Notes: generated from the letters alone by a model not told the origin. A stretch of 64,000 nucleotides of DNA from Bauldia sp. (GCA_028284325.1 JANQRX010000003.1:124001-188000); one strand, 5' to 3'; shown: positions 9,287-18,399, numbered from the stretch's first letter. Numbers and translations are program-made.

Positions 9287-10066
9287 CTATTGGAGATTCA
9301 CAAAGAGGCCGCCGTCGACCAGTAGTGCTGCTCCGGTGACGTAGGACGCCATGTCCGAAGCGAGGAACGCGACGACCTTGGCAACGTCGTCCGGATCGCC
9401 GAGACGGCCTAGCGGGATGCGCGCGTTGAAGTAAGCCCGCTTCTCGGGATCGGATAAATCGTCGCGATTGATGTCGGTTTCGATGGCGCCCGGCAGCACC
9501 GAGTTGCACCGAATACCGTGCGGCCCCAGTGCGATCGCGGCCGATTGCATCAGCGAATGCACACCGGCCTTGGTGGGCGTGTAGTGGGTTTGCATGGCGC
9601 CGCCAACAAGTGCGGAGATCGACGAGGTCGCGATGATGGCGCCTCCCGCCCCCTGCTCTTTCATCTGATTGGCCGCCGTTTGAACGACGAAATACGCGCC
9701 CGTCAGGTTCACGCCGACCACGCGTCGCAGGAGGTCTTCGGGCATGTCCAGAAAAGCGTGAAAGGGGCAGATGCCGGCGTTGGACACCAGGATATCCAGG
9801 CCGCCGAACGCATCGACGGCCTTGGCCACCAGATCGATGCTGGTGTTGCGGTCCTCGATGTCGCCTTCGACCGCGATCGCCCTTCTTCCGAACGCCTCGA
9901 TGCCGGCAACCGTCCCTCGAGCTGCCTCGGCTTCAAACGATGCGTCCGCACCGGCGAAGTAGTTGATCGCAACGTCAGCTCCCTGTCGGGCGAGTTCCGT
10001 GGCAACGCCACGGCCTATCCCGCGCGAACCTCCGGTGACGACAGCCCGCTTTCCTTCAAGGAGCAT
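9287..10066 (-). CDS. L-rhamnose 1-dehydrogenase (SDR family)
   Basis: This is a 259-residue classical SDR with the cofactor motif TGGSRGIGRG, NAG at NAGICPFHAFLDMP, catalytic Ser in TSSISALVGG and YTPTK as YxxxK. The segment from NAGICPF to the final DGGLFVNLQ closely matches my recollection of the LRA1 L-rhamnose 1-dehydrogenase of Azotobacter. It oxidises L-rhamnose to the 1,4-lactone, the first step of the non-phosphorylating pathway. It overlaps the upstream GntR gene by 11 bp and is followed by the lactonase, forming a three-gene operon. Confidence 0.88.
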   Translation of the reverse strand: MLLEGKRAVVTGGSRGIGRGVATELARQGADVAINYFAGADASFEAEAARGTVAGIEAFGRRAIAVEGDIEDRNTSIDLVAKAVDAFGGLDILVSNAGICPFHAFLDMPEDLLRRVVGVNLTGAYFVVQTAANQMKEQGAGGAIIATSSISALVGGAMQTHYTPTKAGVHSLMQSAAIALGPHGIRCNSVLPGAIETDINRDDLSDPEKRAYFNARIPLGRLGDPDDVAKVVAFLASDMASYVTGAALLVDGGLFVNLQ

Positions 10067-10799
10067 CCGGCTGGTCTTTCCGTTCGGATCGCTGGGCGAG
10101 AATGGTCGTTTCGCGGATGTTCTCGACGTGACGCGTCATGGCGTTTCCCGCCGCGTCAGGATCGCCGGCTTCGATGGCAAGGGCTATCGCCTCGTGATCG
10201 CGCGCTGACTGTTTGAGAACGCCGGGCATCTCAGATGCCTTGCGGCGAAGATCAACCGCCAGGCCGTAGAGAGACTGCGACACGGAATGCAGAAACGCGT
10301 TCCCGCCGGCTGTAGCGATCAGTGCGTGGAACTGGGCATCCATCACCCGGAAACCGACCGGGTCATCGGTCAGCTCGAAGCCCATGCGCACCATCTTTTT
10401 CAAGCTTGCTACTTGTTCCTGATCCACCGCCAAGGCCGCTCCTCTTGCGAGCTCACTGTCGATGAGCACCCTGGCGCGGAACATTTCGTCCATCGAATAG
10501 TCGCGAAGCGACAGATAAAACGATAGCGGCTCCATGAGCCTTGGCGCCGTGAGGTCGGTAACGTAACAGCCGCCGCCCTTCCTGCTCTCCACGATCCCCA
10601 TCATCGTCAATCCGCGCAGCGCCTCACGGACGACCGGTCGAGACACCTCGAAGGTGCGTGCCAGTTCATTCTCTGACGGGAGCTTTTCCCCGGCACCGAT
10701 CGTTCCGGATGCGATGACCTGGCGCAGCTGTTCGGCGATGGTTTCCGATGCACTTTTTGGCTGCGTGATCGGCGTCAGGGAGGTCAAAGCGCTGGTCAT
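10056..10799 (-). CDS. FadR-type GntR regulator of the rhamnose operon
   Basis: This is a 247-residue regulator with a GntR winged helix (LPSENELARTFEVSRPVVRE) and an FCD domain. Its metal-ligand pattern is visible as DAQFHALIATAGGN and TRHVENI. It is the first gene of the operon with rhamnose dehydrogenase and lactonase, so it is the best candidate for local control, probably as a repressor released by a pathway intermediate. The mutarotase gene lies 37 bp upstream in the same direction and may share the transcript. Confidence 0.85.
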   Translation of the reverse strand: MTSALTSLTPITQPKSASETIAEQLRQVIASGTIGAGEKLPSENELARTFEVSRPVVREALRGLTMMGIVESRKGGGCYVTDLTAPRLMEPLSFYLSLRDYSMDEMFRARVLIDSELARGAALAVDQEQVASLKKMVRMGFELTDDPVGFRVMDAQFHALIATAGGNAFLHSVSQSLYGLAVDLRRKASEMPGVLKQSARDHEAIALAIEAGDPDAAGNAMTRHVENIRETTILAQRSERKDQPDAP

Positions 10800-10836
10800 G
10801 TCGGTTTATGCGGCGTTGCCGTTCGCCTGCTCGTGG

Positions 10837-11157
10837 TCAATCCAGGTGAAACACTTCAGGCAACACCACAAGCCCCACGTCGGCCCGGTCCCCGGGCATG
10901 GGCTCGAAGTACGGCGCCATTTGCGTTTGCCATCGATCGTTCACGTCGCGCCCGGCCATGCCGTCCATCGCCCGGGAGAAGTCCTCGGTCTCAAGATATC
11001 CCATCAGCAATCCCTCTTCCGAAAGGAAGAGCGAGTAGTTCGTCCATCCGGTTTCCCGCAGTGCATCGAGCATCTCGGGCCACACGGTCTGGTGAGCCTC
11101 GCGATACGCGTCGAGACGGTCCTGCCTGACCCTGAGAATGAAACAGACTCTCTGCAT
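10837..11157 (-). CDS. rhaM: L-rhamnose mutarotase
   Basis: This is a 106-residue protein of the RhaM/RhaU family, which interconverts alpha and beta L-rhamnose. The fold is a dimeric ferredoxin-like barrel. Conserved features seen are Y..AH..VWPEM near residues 18-28 (the catalytic His and acidic region), NYSLFL, and the late MAPYFEPMP. The start ATG 11157 has a perfect AGGAGG. It is divergent from the sugar ABC transporter, with a 119-bp promoter region between them. Confidence 0.88.
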   Translation of the reverse strand: MQRVCFILRVRQDRLDAYREAHQTVWPEMLDALRETGWTNYSLFLSEEGLLMGYLETEDFSRAMDGMAGRDVNDRWQTQMAPYFEPMPGDRADVGLVVLPEVFHLD

Positions 11158-11215
11158 GGCCTCCTATCCCATGTACGGATCAGTATGCTATTTGTCAACT
11201 TAGCGACTTGACTAG

Positions 11216-11226
11216 TTGTCTTACAG
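11216..11226. promoter_or_regulatory. possible GntR operator between rhaM and transporter
   Basis: TTGTCTTACAG fits the FadR-type consensus TNGTNNNACNA with one mismatch at the last base. It lies between the divergent mutarotase and rhamnose transporter promoters. The motif is short, so this is only a candidate. Confidence 0.25.
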
Positions 11227-11276
11227 GTGTATGAAAACGGTTCTGGTTCAATGCGACACCTACGACGGAGGAAACG

Positions 11277-12443
11277 ATGAGGAGATTCACAAAACTGGCC
11301 ATAGCGGCTGCGTGCATGGCCATGCCCGCGATGGCAGCCGACTTCCACGGCTATGACCCGGCCACTTTCGACGGGAATATGCTGTCGGCCGATAGTCTGA
11401 AAGCGATGGTGGCAACGGCCGCCGAGAACAGGCCGCCTCGGAACGGGGAACAGTATGTCGTCGGCTTCGCGAACCTGGCCCGCGATATCCCATTCACCGT
11501 TCTGGTCGAAGAGGGCATCGTCGAAAACGCAGAAGCTGCCGGCATCGAACTCGTCATCGCCGACAATCGCCTCGACGGCGCCACGGCTCTGGCGAATGCC
11601 GAGAGCTTCATCACGCGCAACGTTGATGCGGTGATCGAGTTCCAGACCGACGCCGCGTTTGGCGCGACCATCATGCAGAAGATGAACGCCGCGAACATCC
11701 CGGTCATCGCCATCGATATACCCATGGGGGATGCCATATTCTTTGGCGTCAACAATCCCAAAGCCGGCTTCATGGGCGGCTCCTACCTGGCTCAGGCCGC
11801 TGTCGCTCGTTTCGGCAAGGACCGCGTCATGAACGGGTACTTCATCGAGGGCGAGTTGCCGCAGTCTGGCCCGATTCCCGCGATGCGAACTGGGGGGCAG
11901 GTCGCGGGTTTCCTGGCGTCGCTTCCGGGCTTTCCGCAGGATCACGTGCTAACCTTCGACAGCAAGAACACCCTCGACGAAAGCTTCGCGCAAACGAAGA
12001 ACCTGCTGGGGCGGATCCCCGAGGACGCTGTCGTGATGGGCACCGCGATCAACGACCAGGCAACGACGGGCATCATGCGAGCAGTGCAGCAGGACGGCCG
12101 CAGTGATGTGATCGTGGTCGGCCTGGGGGCCGACGAGAAGGAGACGCTGGCCAACGAGGCGAACTTCGCGGCTGCCGTTGGTTCTTTCCCCGAGCGTTAC
12201 GGTAACTCGCTGATCCCCATGGTGCTGGCGACCCTGGCCGGTGTCGATCTGCCGGACTCGGTTCTCATCAACCACGTCATGGTGACCAAGCAGAACATCT
12301 GCGAGTTCTACGCGGACATGACGTGCGCCGACGGCGAAAGCCTCGACTTCGTCTTTCCACAGGCGGAGTTCGAAACGCACCTGGCCGACCTGCAGGACGA
12401 TCCCACGCTGGCTGACGTGAAGAACCTGATCCCGGCGCGGTAA
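11277..12443 (+). CDS. sugar ABC transporter substrate-binding protein (probable rhamnose)
   Basis: This is a 388-residue periplasmic protein with a signal peptide ending MPAMAAD. It belongs to the RbsB/XylF-like Peripla_BP_4 group: YVVGFANLARDIPF at the first lobe, IPVIAIDIPMG, and VVVGLGADEKE in the second lobe. It leads an operon with a CUT2 ATPase, one permease and L-rhamnonate dehydratase, so L-rhamnose is the likely ligand. The start has GGAGGAAACG upstream. Two late cysteines (ICEFYADMTC) could form a disulfide. Confidence 0.85.
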   Translation: MRRFTKLAIAAACMAMPAMAADFHGYDPATFDGNMLSADSLKAMVATAAENRPPRNGEQYVVGFANLARDIPFTVLVEEGIVENAEAAGIELVIADNRLDGATALANAESFITRNVDAVIEFQTDAAFGATIMQKMNAANIPVIAIDIPMGDAIFFGVNNPKAGFMGGSYLAQAAVARFGKDRVMNGYFIEGELPQSGPIPAMRTGGQVAGFLASLPGFPQDHVLTFDSKNTLDESFAQTKNLLGRIPEDAVVMGTAINDQATTGIMRAVQQDGRSDVIVVGLGADEKETLANEANFAAAVGSFPERYGNSLIPMVLATLAGVDLPDSVLINHVMVTKQNICEFYADMTCADGESLDFVFPQAEFETHLADLQDDPTLADVKNLIPAR

Positions 12444-12448
12444 CAATC

Positions 12449-12480
12449 ACGGGTCGGGCGGCATCGGCTGCCCGGCCCGT
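12449..12480 (+). terminator. intercistronic hairpin after the binding-protein gene
   Basis: ACGGGTCGGGCGGC pairs with GCTGCCCGGCCCGT around a 4-nt loop, directly after the binding-protein stop and before the ATPase start. Such hairpins in sugar transport operons usually raise the binding-protein share by partial termination or 3' mRNA protection. There is no T-run, so complete termination is unlikely. Confidence 0.5.
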
Positions 12481-12493
12481 CTCGGTGAACATC

Positions 12494-14032
12494 ATGAACG
12501 ACCTCGCGCACCCCCTTGTACGGATGGCCGGAATCAACAAGAGCTTCGGTGGCGTGAAGGTGCTCGACGATGTCACCTTCGAGATCGGTCGCGGCGAAAT
12601 CGTTGCCCTGCTGGGGGCTAACGGAGCCGGAAAATCGACCCTCATGAAGATTCTCACCGGCGTATATCACGCCGACGACGGAACGACTTTCCGCAACGGC
12701 ACCGAGGTCACCATCACCAGCCCGCGCGCCGCATCACGCGCCGGAATCAGTTTCCTTCCGCAAGAGGTCTCGGTCATCCCGGAGATGACGGTCGCGGAGA
12801 ACATCTGCCTGGGCATCATGCCCGAACTGGGGCGCGGGCCGGTCTCGAACACGAGCGCGATGCGGAGCAAGGCTCGGGAAGTTCTTGCTGAATTGGGGTT
12901 CGAGCATGTTTCCGTCGATGCGCTGATCGGCTCGCTGCCGGTGGGGGAGCAACGCATCGTCGAGATCGCGAGAGCTCTCTCGGGCAGCGCCGAGGTCCTT
13001 GTCATGGACGAACCCACGGCCGCGCTGTCGGAAAAAGACTCCGCGCTGCTGTTCACGGTGCTGAAGCGGCTGCGCGACGCCGGCGCGTCCATCGTCTACA
13101 TCTCGCATTATCTGAGCGAGGTGTTCGAGATTTCCGACCGCATCGTCGTCTTGCGCGACGGACGTTTGGCAGGCGCATTTTCGACGAAAGAAACCACGAT
13201 CGACGTGGTCCTGTCGGCAATGCTGGGCAGGAACACCCAGAAGCTGTTTGAAGAACGCGACGACAGTGCCGGCTCCGGGCCGGTGGTGTTTTCGGCGCGT
13301 GGCCTGTCGTGGAAAGACAAGCTGCACGATCTGAACATGGATGTTCGGTCCGGCGAGATCCTGGGGATCTTCGGGCTCGTCGGCTCCGGCATCGAGCACC
13401 TCGGCCGCGTGATCTACGGGGTTGAGCGTAGCCGGGTGACGGGTGAGATGGCTGTTTCAGGGAAGCCGTACCTGCCGACCGGCCCCATCCAGGCGAAGGC
13501 CGCTGGCATCGGCTTCGTGACCGCGGAACGAAAGACCGAAGGCATACTTGCCGAACTCAGCGTTGCCCAGAATCTGGCAGCCTCGTTCTGGACCGATTAC
13601 GGGAGCCGCGGGCTGGCCTCGTCGGCGCAGGAGAACAAGCACGCGCTGAACTGGATCAGCCGCCTCGGCATCGTCACCACGGGGCCGGGTCAACCGATGA
13701 GGTTCCTGTCGGGTGGGAATCAACAGAAGGTCTGCGTCGCGCGCTGGCTCCACCCGTCCATGATGTTCGTGATCCTTGAAGAGCCGACCCGCGGCGTCGA
13801 TATCGGCGCGCGAAAAGACATCTACAAGCAGTTGGCGGGTTTTGCAGACGAAGGCATGGCGATCCTCGTCTTGTCTTCGGATGCGGAAGAGATCGCGGGG
13901 CTATCCGACCGGGCGATGGTGATAGATCGCGGTCGGATTGTCAGGAACTGGCAGGATGCCCGGGAGGTGGATGCAGCGGCGCTCCTGGCCGCCACCGCAG
14001 ACAACCCGGCCACGTTGGAGGAAGTCCGGTGA
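12494..14032 (+). CDS. CUT2 sugar ABC transporter ATPase (two-domain)
   Basis: This is a 512-residue protein with two ABC domains, as in RbsA, XylG and RhaT-type importers. The first domain has Walker A GANGAGKST, Walker B VLVMDEPTAAL, and a degenerate signature VGEQRIVEIARAL. The second has a degenerate Walker A (GLVGSGIEH) and the signature LSGGNQQKVCVARWL, the usual asymmetry of CUT2 ATPases. The ATG at 12494 is chosen; a GTG at 12485 is also in frame. It overlaps the permease start. Confidence 0.92.
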   Translation: MNDLAHPLVRMAGINKSFGGVKVLDDVTFEIGRGEIVALLGANGAGKSTLMKILTGVYHADDGTTFRNGTEVTITSPRAASRAGISFLPQEVSVIPEMTVAENICLGIMPELGRGPVSNTSAMRSKAREVLAELGFEHVSVDALIGSLPVGEQRIVEIARALSGSAEVLVMDEPTAALSEKDSALLFTVLKRLRDAGASIVYISHYLSEVFEISDRIVVLRDGRLAGAFSTKETTIDVVLSAMLGRNTQKLFEERDDSAGSGPVVFSARGLSWKDKLHDLNMDVRSGEILGIFGLVGSGIEHLGRVIYGVERSRVTGEMAVSGKPYLPTGPIQAKAAGIGFVTAERKTEGILAELSVAQNLAASFWTDYGSRGLASSAQENKHALNWISRLGIVTTGPGQPMRFLSGGNQQKVCVARWLHPSMMFVILEEPTRGVDIGARKDIYKQLAGFADEGMAILVLSSDAEEIAGLSDRAMVIDRGRIVRNWQDAREVDAAALLAATADNPATLEEVR

Positions 14033-15018
14033 GTGTGAACAGCGCCAGCGTCAGCAAGCGACGCTTCGACATTGGCAAGCTGGTCTCCGGGCAAGCGTCC
14101 GGTGTGTTGATCCTGCTCGCCTTCTACATTGTTCTGCTGATCGTCTTCTCGATCCTTTCACCGTTTTTCCTGTCGGTGCGAAACATGCTGGCGATCAGCT
14201 CCAACGTCGCCTTCATCGGGCTGATGGCGGCCGCCGGCACGCCGTTGATCATTGCCGGCGGGCTTGACTTGTCGGTCGCCGCGCTCGCGGGCCTCGCCGG
14301 CGTGTTGATCGCGCTGCTGAATGCCGCCGGCGTCCCGATCTGGCTGGCCGTCGGTGTGGCCTTGGGCGTGGGCGCGATGGTCGGGCTGGCCAACGGGGTG
14401 CTCGCCACGACCTTGAAGCTGAATCCGCTGATCGTGACCCTGGCGACGATGTCGATCGTCGGTGGCACGGCGTTGATCCTGACGGGCGGCCTCACCAAGC
14501 CGCTGATGGTCCCGGGCTTCAACTGGATCGGCTCCGGACGTCTTCTCGGTGTCCCCGTGCCGGCCATCCTGATGATCACGGTGTACGTACTTCTGGCCCT
14601 GGTGCTGCGGGCAACCCATTTCGGGCGCTATGTGTATGCCATCGGCGGCAATCCGGAAGCTGCACGGTTGATCGGCCTGCCGGCGAAGTCCGTGCTCCTG
14701 GCGCTCTATGTCGTGTCGGCCCTTTCCGGCGCGCTTGCCGGGACGATGCTGGCTGCCATGCTCGGCGCCGCCGCCCCCGCAGCCGCATCACCTCATCTGC
14801 TGACCGTGATCGCGGCCATCATCCTTGGCGGCACATCGCTCGCCGGCGGCCGCGGCTCGGTCTGGGGGACGCTGCTCGCTGTGCTCATCCTCGGCACGTT
14901 GAACAACGGTCTGACATTACTCGATGTCAGCAGCTTCTGGCAGGACGTCACCCGCGGTGTGGTCCTGATACTGGCGGTTGGCGTCGATCAGCTGCGCCTC
15001 CAGTTGCAGTCTCGCTGA
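14029..15018 (+). CDS. CUT2 sugar ABC transporter permease
   Basis: This is a 329-residue, very hydrophobic protein of the RbsC/XylH family with about eight to ten membrane segments. The family motif near AAIILGGTSLAGGRGSVWGT (residues 263-282) is intact. It starts at GTG 14029, overlapping the ATPase stop by 4 bp, so the two are translationally coupled. Only one permease gene is present, so the channel should be a homodimer. With the binding protein and ATPase it should import L-rhamnose. Confidence 0.92.
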   Translation: MSVNSASVSKRRFDIGKLVSGQASGVLILLAFYIVLLIVFSILSPFFLSVRNMLAISSNVAFIGLMAAAGTPLIIAGGLDLSVAALAGLAGVLIALLNAAGVPIWLAVGVALGVGAMVGLANGVLATTLKLNPLIVTLATMSIVGGTALILTGGLTKPLMVPGFNWIGSGRLLGVPVPAILMITVYVLLALVLRATHFGRYVYAIGGNPEAARLIGLPAKSVLLALYVVSALSGALAGTMLAAMLGAAAPAAASPHLLTVIAAIILGGTSLAGGRGSVWGTLLAVLILGTLNNGLTLLDVSSFWQDVTRGVVLILAVGVDQLRLQLQSR

Positions 15019-15037
15019 GCATTAGGAGGCCGACGCG

Positions 15038-16240
15038 GTGACAGTGCCGAAGATCAGGGAACTACGCGCTCTCGTCGTTCGTGGAGGGGGTGGCGACTAC
15101 CACGATCAGGACCTTGGGCACTGGATCGACACGCGCGTTTCCACACCCATGTCCCGCTATCCGCAGTATCGCGAGACGCGTCGGAGCTTCGGGCTCAATA
15201 TCCTGGGGACCCTCGTGATCGAGATCGAGGCGGACGACGGCACCGTCGGCATCGGCGTGACCACCGGCGGTGAGGTCGGCGCATGGATCGCCGAGGTCCA
15301 CTTCGCGCGATTCATCGAAGGCCAACGGGTCGACGACATCGAGACCATGTGGGACCAGATGTTCAACGCGTCGCTCTTCTACGGCCGGCGCGGCATCACG
15401 GTGAACGTGATTTCCGGTGTCGATCTGGCCCTCTGGGATCTCCTTGGGCGGGTCCGCCAGGAGCCGGTCTGGCACCTTCTCGGCGGCAAGAAGCGCGACC
15501 GTCTGCAGTGCTATGCCACCGGTCCGCGGCCCGACCTGGCCAAGGACATGGGCTTCATCGGTGGCAAGATGCCGCTGGTCCACGCGCCGGCCGAAGGTGA
15601 GGACGGGCTCAAGGCGAACGTCCAGCGGCTGGCGGAGATGAGGGCGAAGGTCGGGTCCGATTTCTGGCTGATGTACGACTGCTGGATGTCGCTCAGTGTT
15701 CCCTACGCCACGCGGTTGGTTGAAGCCTGCGCGCCCTATGACCTGAAATGGCTCGAGGAGGCCCTGCCGCCAGACGATTACTGGGGCTACGGCGACCTCC
15801 ACCGTGCGGTCGGCGATACAACATGGGTGACGACCGGAGAGCACGAAGCCACACGCTGGGGATTTCGGCTTCTCATCGAGATGGACTGCTGCGACATGAT
15901 CCAACCTGATGTCGGCTGGTGCGGCGGGCTCACGGAACTGATCAGAATCGCGGATCTGGCCGACGAGGCCGGTATCATGGTCGTGCCGCACGGATCGTCC
16001 GTCTACAGCTACCACTTCTCCACATCGCGCTCGAACTCGCCCTTCACCGAGTTCATTGTAATGTCGCCGAAAGCCGACCGGATCGTCCCGATGTATGATC
16101 CGTTGTTGGTGGGTGAACCTCTTCCGGAAAACGGCGTCATAGAGGTTCCCGAGTCGCCCGGCTTCGGCGTCGAGCTCAATCGCGACCTTTCCTTTCAGCG
16201 TCCACATGAGGCGAAAGGGCGGGCGCGTGAATCGCTATGA
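15038..16240 (+). CDS. rhmD: L-rhamnonate dehydratase
   Basis: This is a 400-residue enolase-superfamily enzyme that converts L-rhamnonate to 2-keto-3-deoxy-L-rhamnonate. The N-terminus GGGGDYHDQDLGHWIDTRVS and segments such as ARPDLAKDMGFIGGKMP-like PRPDLAKDMGFIGGKMP, DCWMSLSVPYA, QPDVGWCGGL and PHGSSVYSYH match my recollection of E. coli RhmD (YfaW). Metal ligands (Asp in YDCW, Glu in WLEEALP, Glu in TGEHEA) and the catalytic His in PHGSS are present. GTG 15038 follows AGGAGG 19 bp after the permease. It is the last intact rhamnose enzyme gene here. Confidence 0.92.
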   Translation: MTVPKIRELRALVVRGGGGDYHDQDLGHWIDTRVSTPMSRYPQYRETRRSFGLNILGTLVIEIEADDGTVGIGVTTGGEVGAWIAEVHFARFIEGQRVDDIETMWDQMFNASLFYGRRGITVNVISGVDLALWDLLGRVRQEPVWHLLGGKKRDRLQCYATGPRPDLAKDMGFIGGKMPLVHAPAEGEDGLKANVQRLAEMRAKVGSDFWLMYDCWMSLSVPYATRLVEACAPYDLKWLEEALPPDDYWGYGDLHRAVGDTTWVTTGEHEATRWGFRLLIEMDCCDMIQPDVGWCGGLTELIRIADLADEAGIMVVPHGSSVYSYHFSTSRSNSPFTEFIVMSPKADRIVPMYDPLLVGEPLPENGVIEVPESPGFGVELNRDLSFQRPHEAKGRARESL

Positions 16241-16337
16241 TTCGAAGGGTCAGGTGGCGCTGATCACTGGCGGCGCCCGGGGTATCGGCCTAGCGGTTGC
16301 ACGGCGGATGCAAGACTCAGGCGCTGTCGTCGGCTTC
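16227..16337 (+). pseudogene. 5' remnant of an SDR dehydrogenase
   Basis: From GTG 16227, overlapping the rhmD stop, the frame encodes a normal SDR start: NRYDSKGQVALITGGARGIG followed by LAVARRMQDSGAVVGF. After about 16337 the homology ends abruptly and the frame turns into Arg/Ser-rich antisense-like sequence. The next coding signal is the tail of a GntR gene in another frame. LRA5-type 2-keto-3-deoxy-L-rhamnonate dehydrogenases have a very similar N-terminus, so this may be the lost downstream step of the rhamnose pathway; that assignment is inferred. Confidence 0.7.
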
Positions 16338-16348
16338 GCACCCCGTGA

Positions 16349-16762
16349 GGGCCGGAAAAGCACTTCGTCGCGCCGATCGTCGTTCATGATGTCAGCGACA
16401 GGCAGATCGACGGTCTCGACAGCATCATCGACCAAGCCGAGGCGCTTCTCGATCCGGCGGACGGGGGAGCCTTCGACTACGTTCGGTTTATGGAACTGGA
16501 CGAGCGCCTCCACAAGGAGATCATCGGGCTGTCGGAGCGCAAGATGTACAAGAAGTGGTTTGACGAACTCTCCAGTCACATGCAGCGCGTCCGCTACCTG
16601 TATGAGGGCAACGCGCTCAAGCGTTCGGCCGAGGGGCATCGTGAGCACGAGATGATCGTCAGGGCGTTGCGCGCGCGCAAGGTCGACGACCTCCGCGAAC
16701 GGATGCTCGTCCACACGCGTCGCAGCCGGGCCGGCGCCTTGGAGATTCTCGAGCGTCGATGA
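16349..16762 (+). pseudogene. 3' remnant of a GntR/FCD regulator gene
   Basis: In frame 2, after a stop at 16346-16348, about 137 codons read as the FCD half of a GntR regulator: HFVAPIVVHDVSDRQIDGLD, then FMELDERLHKEIIGLSERKM with the ligand pattern D..LH, and late HREHEMIV and LVHTRRS. The DNA-binding domain is absent and the only internal ATG (16490) would start mid-domain. It is fused to the SDR remnant, so a deletion joined two genes. Its TGA overlaps the next gene's ATG. Confidence 0.75.
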
Positions 16763-17769
16763 GACTGTCGAACGAACGGGCACAGGTGTCGTTGCAGCGG
16801 TTGGGCGCCATGCTGCATGACTGCGCCTTCGTCCTGGACGACGGCAGAACGGTCACGCCCCTGTACGATGCGCCCTGGCGCGGTGATTCGGGGCCGGACT
16901 TCGACGCCCTCCCCCCTATCATCAGGGAGTTGGGCAGCGAGTGGCCTTGCGTCCCCTTCGGCCGTCCCGATGTTGCACCCGACCTGCCCGATGGCTGGAC
17001 GCCAGCGGACGGCGCCGACCTGTGGGACGACTTCGCGCATGGCTACGGATCCAACCACGACTGGACCCTGGAGCGGTTGACGCCATCAGCGGCCCGCGCG
17101 CTCATCGACTATCCGGACGGTGCGCCGATCCATCGACTCGAGCGATCGGTGACCCTGTTGGCCGATCGGGCGGGGCTCGATCTGTCACTGACCGTAGTGG
17201 CCGAGCGCGACGCTGCGGTCCCGATCGGCCTGCATCCGGTCCTTGCCATGGATGGCGCACCGCCCGGCTCGTTCCGCCTGAGCGTTCCGGCCACCACAAG
17301 GGCCTGGACGTTCCCGGTGGAGGTGGAACCGGGCAGGAGTCACTTCGCCCCTGACCAGAGAAGTGTGCCGCTCGGCGGTTTGGAGGACAGAACCGGCGCA
17401 CCCGTCAATGCCCGTTTGATGCCACCTGCCGGCGACACGGAGGACCTGCTCCTGCTCACCGGAACTGGAGGACGGGTCGACGTTATGAACGCCGACAAGG
17501 GTTACGGGGTCAGCGTTCAATGGGAGGCGGCGCAGTTTCCCGGTTGCCTCCTTTGGATATCCAACGGCGGGCGGGACTACTATCCGTGGAACTCAAGGGT
17601 TTCGGCGCTGGGGGTGGAACCGGTGGCGGCGCCCTTCGATCTTGGTCTCGCTTACGCGGTTTCGGATCGCACGCCGCTGGCGCGGGCGAGCGTGCCGACC
17701 GTGGTTCAGATGTCGTCGCGCAAACCGTTCTCCACACGGTACCGGATTGTGGTTGTCGGCACCGATTGA
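16759..17769 (+). CDS. aldose 1-epimerase-like (galactose mutarotase fold) protein
   Basis: This is a 336-residue protein. PIGLHPVLAM resembles the family's catalytic-His strand, and GVEPVAAPFDLG matches the conserved C-terminal GLEP segment with the base Glu. FGRPDVAP and GYGSNHDW lie in the first half, as in sugar mutarotase-like proteins of uronate and deoxysugar loci. The ATG overlaps the stop of the GntR remnant (ATGA), so it was once coupled to that gene. It probably acts on a pathway sugar; the substrate is not known. Confidence 0.65.
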   Translation: MRLSNERAQVSLQRLGAMLHDCAFVLDDGRTVTPLYDAPWRGDSGPDFDALPPIIRELGSEWPCVPFGRPDVAPDLPDGWTPADGADLWDDFAHGYGSNHDWTLERLTPSAARALIDYPDGAPIHRLERSVTLLADRAGLDLSLTVVAERDAAVPIGLHPVLAMDGAPPGSFRLSVPATTRAWTFPVEVEPGRSHFAPDQRSVPLGGLEDRTGAPVNARLMPPAGDTEDLLLLTGTGGRVDVMNADKGYGVSVQWEAAQFPGCLLWISNGGRDYYPWNSRVSALGVEPVAAPFDLGLAYAVSDRTPLARASVPTVVQMSSRKPFSTRYRIVVVGTD

Positions 17770-17782
17770 GGTGTCATTGCCG

Positions 17783-18399
17783 TCACGCGCCGGACATGGC
17801 GCCGACAACTCTCTGCAGCGCGACCATGCCGGGATCGTCATGACCTGCGCCCTGGTCGGGCGCGAGGCGCAGGCGGCCCTTGGTCGCCGGCCGATCACGC
17901 ATGGCGACCAAGGCGCTTCGGGTCGCCTGCAGCGCAGCTTGGGAGAACGCCTCGCCGGAATCAGCGTCGCCGGTCGCGTCGACGATAGCGGCCAGCCCGT
18001 CCAGGACCGTCTTGTCGCCGCGTCTGGCTTTTGACCGCGTTTGAATCGCTTCGAGGGCTGCCGCGAGCACGCTGGACAGATCCGACCAGGCGAGTTCCGC
18101 GTGGCCCTTTGTTTCGTTGGCCATCGCCATCAGACCGGTCATCGCCACGGCACTGAGGCTCGACCCGGATGTCCTGGCAATGACCCGAGCAAGGCGCATC
18201 AGGCTCTCACCAACATCGTCTGGGTAGGGCATATCGTCCGCGAAATGGCGCGCCCGACCGTTGCGAGGGTGGTGCCCATGTCGCCATCGCCGCCGGCAGC
18301 GTCGAGCCGGTTGAACTCCGACGCCTCGGCGATCAGAGTCTCGGCAACATGCCGCGCGGCCGCCTCGATCGCGGTCGACGAAATGGATGCGCTCATCAT
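17783..18399 (-). pseudogene. dihydroxyacetone kinase DhaL-type subunit, frameshifted
   Basis: The first 50 codons from 18399 give a good DhaL start with the nucleotide/Mg motif LDAAGGDGDMGTTLATVGRA. The match then moves to another frame at about 18245, continuing HFADDMPYPDDVGESLMRLA to the stop at 17783. One frameshift therefore breaks the gene; without it the product would be about 205 residues, normal for DhaL. It overlaps the DhaK remnant, as in intact dhaKL operons. Confidence 0.75.

Noticed and set aside
8385-9509. N-terminal extension of the lactonase to 9509
   Set aside because: The extra 77 residues are Arg-rich antisense-type sequence lying inside the dehydrogenase gene; ATG 9278 starts exactly at the family N-terminus.
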